Assembly (NCBI RefSeq): GCF_036173105.1
Contig: NZ_CP108053.1
Location: 9,486,001 to 9,550,000, forward strand
DNA from: Streptomyces sp. NBC_00287
GTDB lineage: Bacteria > Actinomycetota > Actinomycetes > Streptomycetales > Streptomycetaceae
DNA: 64,000 nucleotides
Direction of reading: 5' to 3'
Numbering within the stretch: position 1 is the stretch's first letter; every line of letters starts with the position of its first letter. A program made the translations under genes and the position numbers. The notes below the pieces were generated by a model. That model saw nothing but the letters and a program-made list of their open reading frames with translations, was not told where the DNA came from and did not search any database. Below, in pieces: positions 26,106-34,265 of the stretch.

Positions 26106-26220
26106 TCTTGGCCGGGTCGGTGCCTTGGCTGGTCAGGGGGATGGTGGCGGACGTCTTGATGCTCTGGCTGTCGATCAGGCAGGCGCTGGGCTGGCTCGAG
26201 CGGCCCTCGGCTTGTGGGCC
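26100..26220 (-). pseudogene. IS5-family transposase remnant
   Basis: The minus strand reads EGRSSQPSACLIDSQSIKTS and then IPLTSQGTDPAKKT, the diagnostic first DDE block of IS5-type transposases, which normally continues into a GRKRH-like segment. Here the match stops abruptly at about 26108, where TPR gene sequence begins on the other strand, and it fades upstream at about 26220. No ends or other domains survive. Confidence 0.65.
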
Positions 26221-26511
26221 TGGTGGAGGAGGGTGTGGCGCTGACCGAGAGGGCGCTGGCTGAGACTGACTCGTCGAAGTCGTGCGGAACGGAGGCCTGT
26301 TCGAGGCCGAGCACCCGCGAGGCACGGGATGGCGTGGTGCCAGCCGTCCCGGGTGAGGGCTTCGGCGAGCAGGGCTCTGGCGCGGGGCAACTGAACGGCC
26401 ATATGCAGGCGGCAGCCTGGCGATCCGCCGGGAAAGCGGCTTATGTAGAAATCTGTAGGCCGGTGATACGCCGGTTTCCTTGACAGAACTCGTATCGGTG
26501 GGGATCTGAGC

Positions 26512-27270
26512 GTGCGGCGGCTGGGGTTCGGGGCCATGCACTTGCCGACGGGGCCGGGTCCGGCCCGTGAGACGTCTGTCGCGGTTGCCCGGCGGGCTGT
26601 CGAGCTGGGTATCACGGTGATCGATACCGCGTATCTGTATGGCGGGGGAGCAGGCGAGGAGTTCCTGGCTGAGGCCCTGCACCCCTACCCGGAGGGACTG
26701 CTGATCACCACCAAGGTCGGCGTTGCCCGATCGGGCGCCTCGGGTGAGTGGAAGCTCGACGGGCGGCCGGCCATTGTGCGCGCTCAGGTCGAGCAGGCAC
26801 TGCGGCGACTGCGCGTCGAGCGGATCGAGCTGCTTCAGCTGTCGGTGATGATCGCGGTTCCGGAGACCCCTCCGTTCGCACCGTTTCTCGGCGGCCTTGC
26901 CGTCCGTGACCTGCCCCTGCGAGGCATGTTGGTGCCGGCCGACGGGATGGTGCTGCTCGATGTCCTCGGCCAGAACCACGACGAGGAGCTGTGGGGCGAC
27001 CCGCACGCCTTCCGTCCCAAACGGTTCCTCGAACGCGCAGTCGATCCTGACGAACTGATTCCCCACAGTGGTGGTGAGCCGAACACCGGGCACCGCTGCC
27101 CCGGGAGGGGCTCACCGTCGGGCTGCTCGAAGCCCTCGCGCTCCGTCTGGCCGGCCTCGGCTTCACCGTCCCCGACCAGGACCTCAGGATCTCCCTGCGG
27201 CGGATCCCCGCCCGGGTACGCAGCGGCTTCGCCGTACGGGCCGTGTGTGTGCCGAGTGAGTGCGCGCTGA
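26512..27270 (+). pseudogene. Chimera of aldo/keto reductase 5' part and CYP152-type P450 3' part
   Basis: The first about 108 residues are the N-terminus of an aldo/keto reductase (RRLGFGAMHLPTGPG, ITVIDTAYLYGGGAGEEFL with the catalytic Asp and Tyr, and LLITTKVGVA with the Lys). At about 26838, just before the expected His motif (after IELLQL), the sequence becomes the C-terminal part of a CYP152 fatty-acid peroxygenase-type P450: PFAPFLGGLAVRDLPLRG, GQNHDEELWGDPHAFRPKRF and GHRCPGRG with the heme Cys. A one-base loss at about 27103 then shifts the frame; the natural P450 end (LTVGLLEALALRLAGLGFTV) is in another frame. Neither enzyme can be complete. Confidence 0.75.
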
Positions 27271-27413
27271 GGACCGTATGAGCCTTGCGGTCGCGGAACG
27301 TGGAGGCGGTACGCCTCCGGTGAGGTCGTCCCCGAGGAGGCGGGTGTGACGTGACGGCTTGAGCAGACCCGTCAGGGTCGGTGCTGTGCTGCGTACAGTC
27401 GCAGTCGCGGGCG

Positions 27414-28988
27414 TCATGGCATGGCGAGGAACGGCGGGAACGCCGTTTTCGCGAGGCTGCCTTTCGTCACCCTCACCACGGTCTTCACAGCGCCGATCAC
27501 ACCCTTGGGCAGGGAGAGGGTGAGGAGATACAGACCCGGTTCCACATGGGTGAAGCCGAACCAGCCCGAGCCGTCGCTGAGCCGGGTGGTCTTTTGGCCG
27601 CCGCCGGTGAGCGGGGCGAGCGTCACCGGTACTTGGTCCAGCGGGCCGCCGCTGCGGAGCAGGAGCCTGCCGGTCACGTGCCCGTCCCGGGGTGCCGTCT
27701 TCCACGGCATGCCGGGCACCGCCGCCTCGTTGCTGAACGGCGCGTCCTCGCCCCGCGTCAGCGCCTGCACCAGCTTGGCACGCTCGGCCGCCAGGCCGTT
27801 GGCCGCCACGTCCTTGCTGGGGGCGGCGTACGAGTAGCCGCTCCAGCCGGCCGCGGTGTTGCCTGCCGCGCTGGGTCTCAGCGCCTCTCTGACCTGGCTG
27901 AGCGAGTCCGCGACGCCGTTCAGGTACAGCGCGGGTCCGTTGACCGCCTGCCGCTGGCCCTGGTGGTCGGCCAGGAACTCGGACCACTCGGAGAACATCC
28001 GCGCCTGGTCCGGATTCCAGTTGCGCTTGTAGTTCATGGTCACGGCGGTGTCCATGATGCCCTCGTCCAACCATCCCGCCCAGTCCTGAAGGACTTCGGT
28101 GTACGTGCGTGTGGCCCGCCAGCCGCCGACCGCCTGCGGCCCGTGTCCGTAGGTGATGGCGTCCATCGACAGGCGGGCTTGCGGGTCGACCTCCCAGACT
28201 CCGAGGTAGATCCTGCGCACCAGCTGGGTGACCTGGCTGCGCCGCCAGTCGCTCCAGGCGGTGTCGGACGCAAGGGGTACGTCCGTCCGGCCCGTGGCCT
28301 GCTGGAAGCGGGCGACGGACACGGCGTTGTAGCCCCAGTCGCTGTGGGTGGTGGTGGAACTGCCGTCCGGGTAGCGGACGTAGTCGAGGTTGACGCCGTC
28401 CACGTCGTAGTTGCGCACGATGCTCTGGATGCCGCGGACGATGTAGTCGACGGCCGCCGGATGGCCGGGGTCTACATAGGCGTTGGCACCCACCAGTTCC
28501 TGGCCGTCGGCCTTCTTGTTGAGCCAGCGGTCGGCTCCGGTGGCGTTTGGGCCGTGCTGGTTGAAGACGTGGTCCGGGGGGCGGGGCGGGGTGCTGCTGT
28601 TCCACATGGTGTTGACGTTGACCCAGGCGTGCACCTGCAGTCCGGCCGCGTGTCCCTGTCGGACCACTTCCGCCAGCGGGTCGTAGGGCTCCGGGGCGAT
28701 CGCGGCGTCGGTGCGCGGGTACAGGGCGTTGTTGCAGAAGCAGTCGTACCGCCGGGCCGTCTGCACGATCAGGACGTTGGCGTTGACGTCCAACGCGTCC
28801 TCGACCAGGGCCGTGACCTGTGCGGGTGTGTAGATGCCCGGGTTGAACGCGTCCACCCAGTAGCTGCGCCACTGGGCCGGCGCCGCCGCGCCGTCGTCGG
28901 CACGTGCGTGGGCGGGCGGCGAGGTGATCGCACCGAGGAGCAGGCCGAGGCCCGCCGCCAGGGTCGTGAGTACGCGAGGCAAACGCAT
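27414..28988 (-). CDS. Secreted GHL10-family glycoside hydrolase-like protein
   Basis: A 524-aa protein with an N-terminal signal peptide (RVLTTLAAGLGLLLGAITSP, cleavage probably after AHA). The main domain (about residues 40-390) matches the glycosyl-hydrolase-like family 10 (DUF187): WRSYWVDAFNPGIYTPAQV, HAWVNVNTMW, YVDPGHPAAVDYIVRGI and VDGVNLDYVRYP, which are the family's strand-end motifs with acidic residues. The C-terminal 100 residues look like a small beta-sandwich (carboxypeptidase-regulatory-like). Related proteins act on cell-wall or exopolysaccharide chains. A peptidoglycan amidase gene lies 75 bp upstream on the same strand. Confidence 0.85.
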   Translation of the reverse strand: MRLPRVLTTLAAGLGLLLGAITSPPAHARADDGAAAPAQWRSYWVDAFNPGIYTPAQVTALVEDALDVNANVLIVQTARRYDCFCNNALYPRTDAAIAPEPYDPLAEVVRQGHAAGLQVHAWVNVNTMWNSSTPPRPPDHVFNQHGPNATGADRWLNKKADGQELVGANAYVDPGHPAAVDYIVRGIQSIVRNYDVDGVNLDYVRYPDGSSTTTHSDWGYNAVSVARFQQATGRTDVPLASDTAWSDWRRSQVTQLVRRIYLGVWEVDPQARLSMDAITYGHGPQAVGGWRATRTYTEVLQDWAGWLDEGIMDTAVTMNYKRNWNPDQARMFSEWSEFLADHQGQRQAVNGPALYLNGVADSLSQVREALRPSAAGNTAAGWSGYSYAAPSKDVAANGLAAERAKLVQALTRGEDAPFSNEAAVPGMPWKTAPRDGHVTGRLLLRSGGPLDQVPVTLAPLTGGGQKTTRLSDGSGWFGFTHVEPGLYLLTLSLPKGVIGAVKTVVRVTKGSLAKTAFPPFLAMP

Positions 28989-29063
28989 GTCGAGGTGTCC
29001 CCCCCCGTGGAGTTCGTCGGCTGCGGGCGTACGTCGTGGGAAGGCGGTAGGCCCTGGCTGGCT

Positions 29064-29804
29064 CTAGGCGAACGTGGCTCCCCAGGTGGCCGGCCCGACG
29101 ACGCCGTCCACGCTCAGACCCCGGCTCGACTGGAAGCTGCGGCAGGCGGAGTCGGATCCCGGCCCGTACTGGCCGTCCACGGCGAGGGAGTAACCGTGCG
29201 CGCTGTTCATCCGGTACTGCCAGGTCGCCACGCTGGCGTGCACGAAGGTCGGCGGCTGGCGGAAACTGACGCCGGGGTAGGGCAGGGGGCCGCCGCCGGG
29301 GTTGACCTCGCCGCTGAGCACCCTGGCGTACAGGTTGCCCGGGCATGCGGTCGCGTGGTGGTCCCGGTGGCCGGTGATGGCCCGCGCGGCGCCGCCCGAC
29401 ACCCGCAGGCGGTTGATGCCGTGGCGGACGGCGTCGATGAGCCCGGCGGTGATGGTGTCGTAGCTGCTGCTGGAGCCGCCGGTCAGCGCACAGACCGCGT
29501 ACCAGTCGTCGTTGCCCTGCGTGGTGCCCTGGGCGGCGGTGCGGACGTGCTCGCCGCGGCCTTGGAAGAGGTAGCCGTGGACGCAGGCGAGGTGGCTGTA
29601 GGCGATGTCCGACCAGCCGTTGGAGTCCATGTGGAAGTTCTGGATGCCCCGCACCTGGGCGGCGCAGTCGGCGTGATTGGCCTTGGCCACCTTCACGGCG
29701 TCGACGTGATGGACGACCACGCCGCCCTGGGCTGGGGTGATGTTGTTGCTGACGCTCCTGGGCGCCCTGGCGCCCCATTGGGAGCGGGTGACGAACGTGG
29801 CCAT
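29064..29804 (-). CDS. PGRP-type N-acetylmuramoyl-L-alanine amidase with peptidoglycan-binding domain
   Basis: A 246-aa hydrolase that cuts the amide bond between muramic acid and the stem peptide. The N-terminal amidase domain (residues 1-165) starts with the family's FVTRSQWGAR. Probable zinc ligands are His32 or His33 (VVVHHVDAVK), His146 and Cys154 (TGHRDHHATACPG). Residues about 195-246 form a PG_binding_1 domain (DGQYGPGSDSACRSFQ and VDGVVGPATW). There is no signal peptide on this reading. Its ATG overlaps the stop of the small upstream gene by 1 nt (TGATG), so the two are probably coupled. Confidence 0.9.
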   Translation of the reverse strand: MATFVTRSQWGARAPRSVSNNITPAQGGVVVHHVDAVKVAKANHADCAAQVRGIQNFHMDSNGWSDIAYSHLACVHGYLFQGRGEHVRTAAQGTTQGNDDWYAVCALTGGSSSSYDTITAGLIDAVRHGINRLRVSGGAARAITGHRDHHATACPGNLYARVLSGEVNPGGGPLPYPGVSFRQPPTFVHASVATWQYRMNSAHGYSLAVDGQYGPGSDSACRSFQSSRGLSVDGVVGPATWGATFA

Positions 29805-30052
29805 CAGCTCCGCCCTCCCCGGTCCAGGGCGCAGTTGACGGCGGCGTTCAGGGGTTCGGCGTGGGCGCCGCGCGCGGCTTCGGGGCCGTGGACGGCGCCG
29901 GGGTGGCGGGAGTGCGTGACGATGGGGAGTTCACGGCGTCCCGGCGGGAGGGGGGTGCCCGCACGCGCGGGTCCGGAGCATATGGCGGGCAGCGCGAACG
30001 CACCGGCGGCTGCCGCCAGCAGCGTCGTGCGGCGAGACGGGCCGTGGGTCAA
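29804..30052 (-). CDS. Small protein with Tat-like leader, coupled to the amidase
   Basis: An 82-aa frame starting MTHGPSRRTTLLAAAAGAFA, a twin-arginine-type leader (SRRTTLL, then an Ala-rich stretch and a PARA cleavage site), followed by about 50 residues without recognisable fold. Its stop overlaps the start of the amidase. Many secreted Streptomyces amidases carry exactly such a leader, so this may be a true small secreted protein or a leader separated from the amidase by a mutation. Confidence 0.5.
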   Translation of the reverse strand: MTHGPSRRTTLLAAAAGAFALPAICSGPARAGTPLPPGRRELPIVTHSRHPGAVHGPEAARGAHAEPLNAAVNCALDRGGRS

Positions 30053-30216
30053 CGGTCCTCCAAGGGGTGGGGAGGTACGAGCAATTGTCGAGACATTGAC
30101 AGGTTCCAGTCAAGACAGCGGTAGTCGTCCGACGTACCGGCGTGGAAGCTGTTCCGCTCTTGGTGGCCGTGGATCGATGTGCGCAGTGTCAGAGGCTGAT
30201 GGCAGCATCAGCCGCC

Positions 30217-30748
30217 ATGAATGTCACCCGGACCACCCCGCCGCGACCGCTCGATGTCGCTGCGGTGTTCCGTCGACTGGCGCCGCTGGCCCGTAGGGCG
30301 ACCCGGTTGCACCGACGCCCCGGTACTCCTTCACCGTGCGACAGTTCAATCGGCGGGCCGCTGTTGTGGCCCGCCGGCGAGCAGTGGCCGTACTGCGACG
30401 GCCCGCACGCCCTGGACGGGCTGAAGCCGGCCCTGTCCCTGGAGGACGTGCGACGGGAACGCTGGATCCGTGCTGCCGCGCACGGCAGGGGCATGACCCC
30501 GCAGGAGCGGGAGACCCTCGCCCGGATCCGTCCCCCGAGGAAGTACCCGACAAGGAGGTCGCCGGGCCCTCACCCGTACGAGGGCCCGGTAGCGATGCTG
30601 CCGTTGGCGCAGCTGTACGCGTCCGACATACCCGGTCTGCCCGCGCTCGCGGGGACAGAAGTGCTCCAGGCGCTGTGGTGCCCATTCGACCGTTCCTATT
30701 CAGTGAGCGGGAGTGAGTTGTGGACCCACGCCTGCGCATCTGGCGCAT
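30217..30748 (+). pseudogene. DUF1963-type protein gene truncated by a tnpB element
   Basis: From the ATG at 30217 the frame reads PPRPLDVAAVFRRLAPLARR, RPGTPSPCDSSIGGPLLWPA, MLPLAQLYASDIPGLPAL and EVLQALWCPFDRSYS, the N-terminal half of DUF1963 (YwqG-like) proteins of Streptomyces. At about 30749 it enters the tnpB element, and the DNA on the far side of that element is unrelated, so the 3' half is lost. The function of DUF1963 is not known. Confidence 0.6.
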
Positions 30749-32330
30749 CCCGAACGGTTTTGGATGCACTGGTCGCCCGCTTTCGCTCCGCGTCCGGCGA
30801 CACGCATCCTGTGCGTGGTCCGGGAATGCGGGGGCGGGTTTCCTCACGCCCGCGGGATCCGTGTCCGGCCTGGGTGGTCCGATGCCCGCGACGATCGCTC
30901 CGGTCGTCGCGGGGCGGTGCCGTCCGTCGCCTGATCGGGTGCCCGAGGGCGCGTCTTGCGATGGCCACCGCGGCGGCGTCGTGCCGCGTGGTGGCCCGCT
31001 TGGAGCTGGCCAGGGGCTTGCGCCAGTGCTGGGCGCCCCACTTGCTGGTGTAGGCGGGATCGACCGCGACGACGCAGATGCCCAGTTCGGCGGCCATCGA
31101 CACCAGCCGGGCCCGCAGTCTGGCTGTGGGCATGCCCGAGATCAGCTTGCGAAACCGCTTGTGCCGTCCGTGCTTCTCACGGGTCTTCTCCGCGGCGAAG
31201 TCGAGGTCCTCAACGGCGACGGCCAGGCGGTGACGCTTCGCGAAGTGCAGCAGCCGGATCAGGGCGTGCCGGATCTGGGCGTCGCGGTGCGCGGCGGTAC
31301 CGGACAGGTCGTAGCCGAACCGCAGCGGCGCGCCGACCGGGTTGCCGTGCTGGTCCAGGCGCCAGGCGGCGAAATGGTCGGCGTTGGTGTCGATCCCGAT
31401 CAGCCCCTTGGTGCGTGCCGCCGCCAGCGGCACCGGTGGCACCGGTGGGATGGTCCAGGAGGCGGTGAGATACCAGCGGCCGCGGAGCACGTCTTCGTGG
31501 ATGCGGTACGCCACGGCCCGGTTCGCGGTGATGCGGTCGCGCCACTGCTCGCCCCGGTGCGCGAACCGCACGCGCGCCGTGAGCACGTACCGGCCGTGCG
31601 GCGCGTTGGCCAGATGGACCAGCGGCACGGGAAGCTTGATGCTCACCTCACCCTCCGGTGTCACCCGGATGGTCTCGTTGCCGTACCGCTTGCCCGACTC
31701 CCCGTCGGCCTTGAGGAACCGCCGCCCGGCCTCCCAGCGGGCCCGCCACCCGGCCTCACTGAGCCCGGCCGCGTCCAAGTGGTGGCGGGTGTTCAGCAGC
31801 TGCTTCCCACCGCGCACCACACGCACGACGCCGGCCTGCCGGTCGGCACGCGCCGCCTCAAGCCGGTCCTGAAGCACCCGCAGACGGCGGGACTTCGCAT
31901 GCCACTCCCGCCGCGAACAATAACCCCCGGGCGCGTGCCTGCCCGCCTTCTCCCCCAGAGGCTGCGACAACCGGCACGCGACCGTCCGGACACCGGCCTC
32001 AAGCCCCTGGATGTGCCCGAGCTGGGCGCGGCGGGCCAGCCCCCACTGATCGTGCGTGGCCTTCGTGATCGACCCCGCCCACCGCGACGACGACTCCCCC
32101 GTCACAACCCGCTTGCGCTCCGCCCACGCCTGCCCGTCGTGATCCAGCCCCGCCGCACACCGCGCCCGCAGATCACGCGAGGCAAGCGAGCCGAGATGGT
32201 CACCGACCAGGCGCAGCACCCGCTCGTCAGCAGCGGTCAGCTCCTTGAGCCGGTCCCGGACCGCCACCCCGGACGGGCCGGGCACCACGAACGGCACCGC
32301 CACTTCCCGCAGACCATCCAACCCCACCAT
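30696..32330 (-). CDS. tnpB: TnpB-like RNA-guided nuclease, intact copy B
   Basis: A 544-aa protein from the ATG at 32328-32330 (a longer start at 32396 is open but lies in the left-end sequence). The N-terminal helical and beta-barrel part includes RHHLDAAGLSEAGWRARWEA and GNETIRVTPEGEVSIKLPVP. The RuvC nuclease motifs are GLIGIDTNADHF (Asp), AVEDLDFAAEKTREKHG (Glu) and TTRHDAAAVAIARRALG (Asp). The zinc-ribbon cysteines of ISDra2 TnpB are missing. About 17 C-terminal residues and the stop codon come from DNA outside the element. About 65 percent of residues appear shared with copy A. Confidence 0.85.
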   Translation of the reverse strand: MVGLDGLREVAVPFVVPGPSGVAVRDRLKELTAADERVLRLVGDHLGSLASRDLRARCAAGLDHDGQAWAERKRVVTGESSSRWAGSITKATHDQWGLARRAQLGHIQGLEAGVRTVACRLSQPLGEKAGRHAPGGYCSRREWHAKSRRLRVLQDRLEAARADRQAGVVRVVRGGKQLLNTRHHLDAAGLSEAGWRARWEAGRRFLKADGESGKRYGNETIRVTPEGEVSIKLPVPLVHLANAPHGRYVLTARVRFAHRGEQWRDRITANRAVAYRIHEDVLRGRWYLTASWTIPPVPPVPLAAARTKGLIGIDTNADHFAAWRLDQHGNPVGAPLRFGYDLSGTAAHRDAQIRHALIRLLHFAKRHRLAVAVEDLDFAAEKTREKHGRHKRFRKLISGMPTARLRARLVSMAAELGICVVAVDPAYTSKWGAQHWRKPLASSKRATTRHDAAAVAIARRALGHPIRRRTAPPRDDRSDRRGHRTTQAGHGSRGREETRPRIPGPRTGCVSPDAERKRATSASKTVRDAPDAQAWVHNSLPLTE

Positions 32331-32515
32331 CCCCGCCCACAGACCGACGCTCTCCCCAACACACCCAACGACCACCACCCACAAAAGGTCACCCATTCGA
32401 CGAAGGAACTCCCGTTCCCCACCCAGGCACGACAGCCCTCAATACCCGATCACGCGCACTCACACACGCCCAAGCAGACTCCTGCACAGCCATCCCGCAA
32501 CAGTTCACAACCCCT
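30749..32515 (-). mobile_element. tnpB-only IS200/IS605-type element, copy B
   Basis: This copy lies between a DUF1963 fragment and the tail of a hydrolase gene. Its ends are deduced from where it stops matching copy A: the left end begins AGGGGTTG on the minus strand (about 32515), the right end closes with ACCGTTCGGG (about 30749). On the minus strand both copies have GGC plus one G or C directly before AGGGG, which may be the target-adjacent motif. The left 185 bp are non-coding. No tnpA is present. Confidence 0.7.
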
Positions 32516-32648
32516 GGCCCGCCTGGCACCGCACGGTAGCTACCTGTCCGTCCCCCATGGCGACCATCTCCTCGGCAACGCCCGCCCCGACTGGCTGCCC
32601 CACCTCAGGGACTACATGGCCCGCACCCTGACGGAAACACCAGCATGA
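32516..32648 (+). pseudogene. 3' fragment of an alpha/beta-hydrolase-like gene
   Basis: Directly after the tnpB element the frame reads GSYLSVPHGDHLLGNARPDW and then LPHLRDYMARTLTETPA, which looks like the C-terminal end of an alpha/beta hydrolase with its catalytic His region. The stop overlaps the start of the following SDR gene (ATGA), as expected for two genes of one former operon. The 5' part is absent from the window. Confidence 0.45.
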
Positions 32649-32950
32649 AGCGCTCCACCGGCAAGACCCTCCTCATCACCGGCGGCACCAGCGGCATGGG
32701 CCTGGCGACCGCACATCGCCTTGTCACCGAAGGCGCCCACGTCATCGTCACCGGCCGCACCCCGCGCACGGATTGACGCCGCCGTGAGGCAGATCGGCCC
32801 CGGCGCCTCGGGATCGTGGCCGACGCCGCTGACCTCGGCGCAGTGGACGCGCTGATGCAGACCGTCCGTGACCGTCACGGCCAACTGGACGGCCTGTTCG
32901 CGAATGTCGGCACTGGCACAACCGCGGCCGCCACGGCGGCCGGCCACCGG
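32645..32950 (+). pseudogene. Frameshifted, truncated short-chain dehydrogenase gene
   Basis: The start reads KTLLITGGTSGMGLATAHRL, the Gly-rich NAD(P)-binding motif of SDR enzymes, followed by GAHVIVTGRTP and a stop at about 32776. The remainder appears in other frames: a short ARIDAAVRQIGPGASG, then IVADAADLGAVDALMQTV and GQLDGLFANVG (the NAG-like motif). The match ends near 32950 without the catalytic Tyr-Lys region. At least two frameshifts and a 3' truncation make it a pseudogene. Confidence 0.7.
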
Positions 32951-33101
32951 CATTCGACCGGCAGATCTACCGTCAGCGCGTCTGTGGCTGCGGGAGCGGG
33001 GTCCAAAAGAGACTTCGGCCGGAGGTGAATCCTTTTCGGATCTCCGCGCCTCTTGTCTGTGTACCGGCCGAACGGGCCGGCAGAACTGGGAGGAACCACC
33101 A

Positions 33102-33191
33102 ATGATGGTCACTGGCCTCGTAGTGATCGGAGCCCTGCTCGTGGGTGCGTGCAGCTGGCACCTGATGCGGCGCTACAAGAGCCGAAGCTGA
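33102..33191 (+). CDS. 29-aa single-helix membrane microprotein
   Basis: A very short gene with strong support: GGGAGGAA lies 6-8 nt before an ATG-ATG pair (33102 and 33105), and the product is almost entirely one membrane helix (MMVTGLVVIGALLVGACSWH) followed by a basic RRYKSRS tail, the expected topology signal. It ends 43 bp before an ECF sigma gene on the same strand and may be the first member of that operon. No named family is recognised. Confidence 0.65.
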   Translation: MMVTGLVVIGALLVGACSWHLMRRYKSRS

Positions 33192-33234
33192 CCAGTACCT
33201 GCCCGTAGGGCGCCTTCCGGGTAGGAGTCTTTAG

Positions 33235-33858
33235 ATGAACCAACGCTTCACATGGCCGGACGAGCGGCTGATCAAGGCCGCTCAGGACGGTGACGTCACG
33301 TCGCTCACCACCGTCGTCATGGAATCGCAGCCTCATGTACGCAGGTTCGCCATGTCGCTGTGCTCCTCACCGCAGGACGCGGAGGACGCGGCGCAGGAGG
33401 CGCTGATCATCCTCTACCGGAAGATCGGCACCTTGCGGGCCGCTGGCGCGCTTGCCTCATGGATGTTCCGGATCGTGCGCAACGAATGCCTCCGGCAGGT
33501 ACGGCTGCTCGTCTCACGGAGCGACGAGGCGACAGCCGAAGCGGAGGCGACTGCGGAACCGTCCGCCGAGGACGCGGTGCTGCACAGGCTGGAGGCGGAG
33601 CGGGTCGCGGCTGCGGTCAGTGTCCTTCCCCGTGACCAGCGGCAGGTCCTGATCATGCGGGACGTACAGGGCTTGCCCGGCAAGACCGTCGCCGATTCGC
33701 TCGGTCTGAGCAACGCCGCGATGAAGTCGCGGCTGCACAGAGCACGCGCAGCACTGCGTCACTCTCTGGCAGTGACGGACCAACCAGTCGGTCAAGTCGC
33801 CGATCAGGCGCGCGATCAAGCTATCGACCCACCAGTCGGAGGAGTCTCACGACCGTGA
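33235..33858 (+). CDS. ECF-type RNA polymerase sigma factor
   Basis: A 207-aa extracytoplasmic-function sigma factor. Region 2 includes SSPQDAEDAAQEALIILYRK and ASWMFRIVRNECLRQVR; region 4 (about residues 120-180) has LPRDQRQVLIMRDVQGLPGK and LGLSNAAMKSRLHRARAALR, the helix-turn-helix for -35 recognition. The ATG has TAGGAG 7 nt upstream. The C-terminus adds about 25 Asp/Gln-rich residues. It is coupled by a GTGA overlap to a small membrane protein gene. No anti-sigma gene of classical ZAS type follows. Confidence 0.9.
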   Translation: MNQRFTWPDERLIKAAQDGDVTSLTTVVMESQPHVRRFAMSLCSSPQDAEDAAQEALIILYRKIGTLRAAGALASWMFRIVRNECLRQVRLLVSRSDEATAEAEATAEPSAEDAVLHRLEAERVAAAVSVLPRDQRQVLIMRDVQGLPGKTVADSLGLSNAAMKSRLHRARAALRHSLAVTDQPVGQVADQARDQAIDPPVGGVSRP

Positions 33859-34265
33859 ACGTCGCGACCACAGTGAAGCCCGCGCAGAAAGCGAAGGCCC
33901 AGGCTGCCGCGCCCGAGATGAACTTCGCCAGCAAGTCCGTCCCGCGCCATCTGGCGCGCGGCGCCGCTGGCTTCGGGCTGATCATCGGCTCGATCGCCCT
34001 GGTGCCCGTCGCCGGCCCCGCCACCCTGCTTGCGGCCCCGTTGGCCCTGATTGCCTTCCGCGGCTGCCCTACCTGCTGGATGGTCGGCCTGGCACAGACC
34101 ATCGCCCTCGGCCGTCTGGAGCGCCGGTGCGTGGACGGCGTTTGCACCCTCACCAAGGCGTACACGGCGGCGAAGGCCACAGACAGCCGACAGCCGACAG
34201 CAGGGATCAGCACCCGACAACAACCCGAAGAGATCAGTAACTCCTCGGTCAGCGCTACGGCTTGA
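33855..34265 (+). CDS. Small DUF2892-like membrane protein with CxxC motif
   Basis: A 136-aa protein starting at a GTG that overlaps the sigma gene's stop (GTGA). Two hydrophobic helices (GFGLIIGSIALVPVAG and TLLAAPLALIAFRG) are followed by CPTCW, a second Cys (RRCVDGVC) and a polar tail. Helix pair and Cys position resemble DUF2892 (YgaP membrane-domain) proteins. As the partner of an ECF sigma factor it could act as a membrane sensor or anti-sigma factor; that is inference from position only. Confidence 0.65.
   Translation: MNVATTVKPAQKAKAQAAAPEMNFASKSVPRHLARGAAGFGLIIGSIALVPVAGPATLLAAPLALIAFRGCPTCWMVGLAQTIALGRLERRCVDGVCTLTKAYTAAKATDSRQPTAGISTRQQPEEISNSSVSATA

Noticed and set aside
26475..26511. 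A promoter with TTGACA upstream of the reductase-P450 chimera
   Set aside because: TTGACA is present, but no acceptable -10 box follows at 16-19 bp and the downstream gene is broken.
27184..29778. A very long leftward open frame (864 codons) over the GHL10 and amidase genes, and a longer rightward one (971 codons) over the same bases
   Set aside because: Both are low-complexity Arg/Pro/Gly or His-rich readings in the wrong frame of two well-recognised genes; high GC keeps such frames open.
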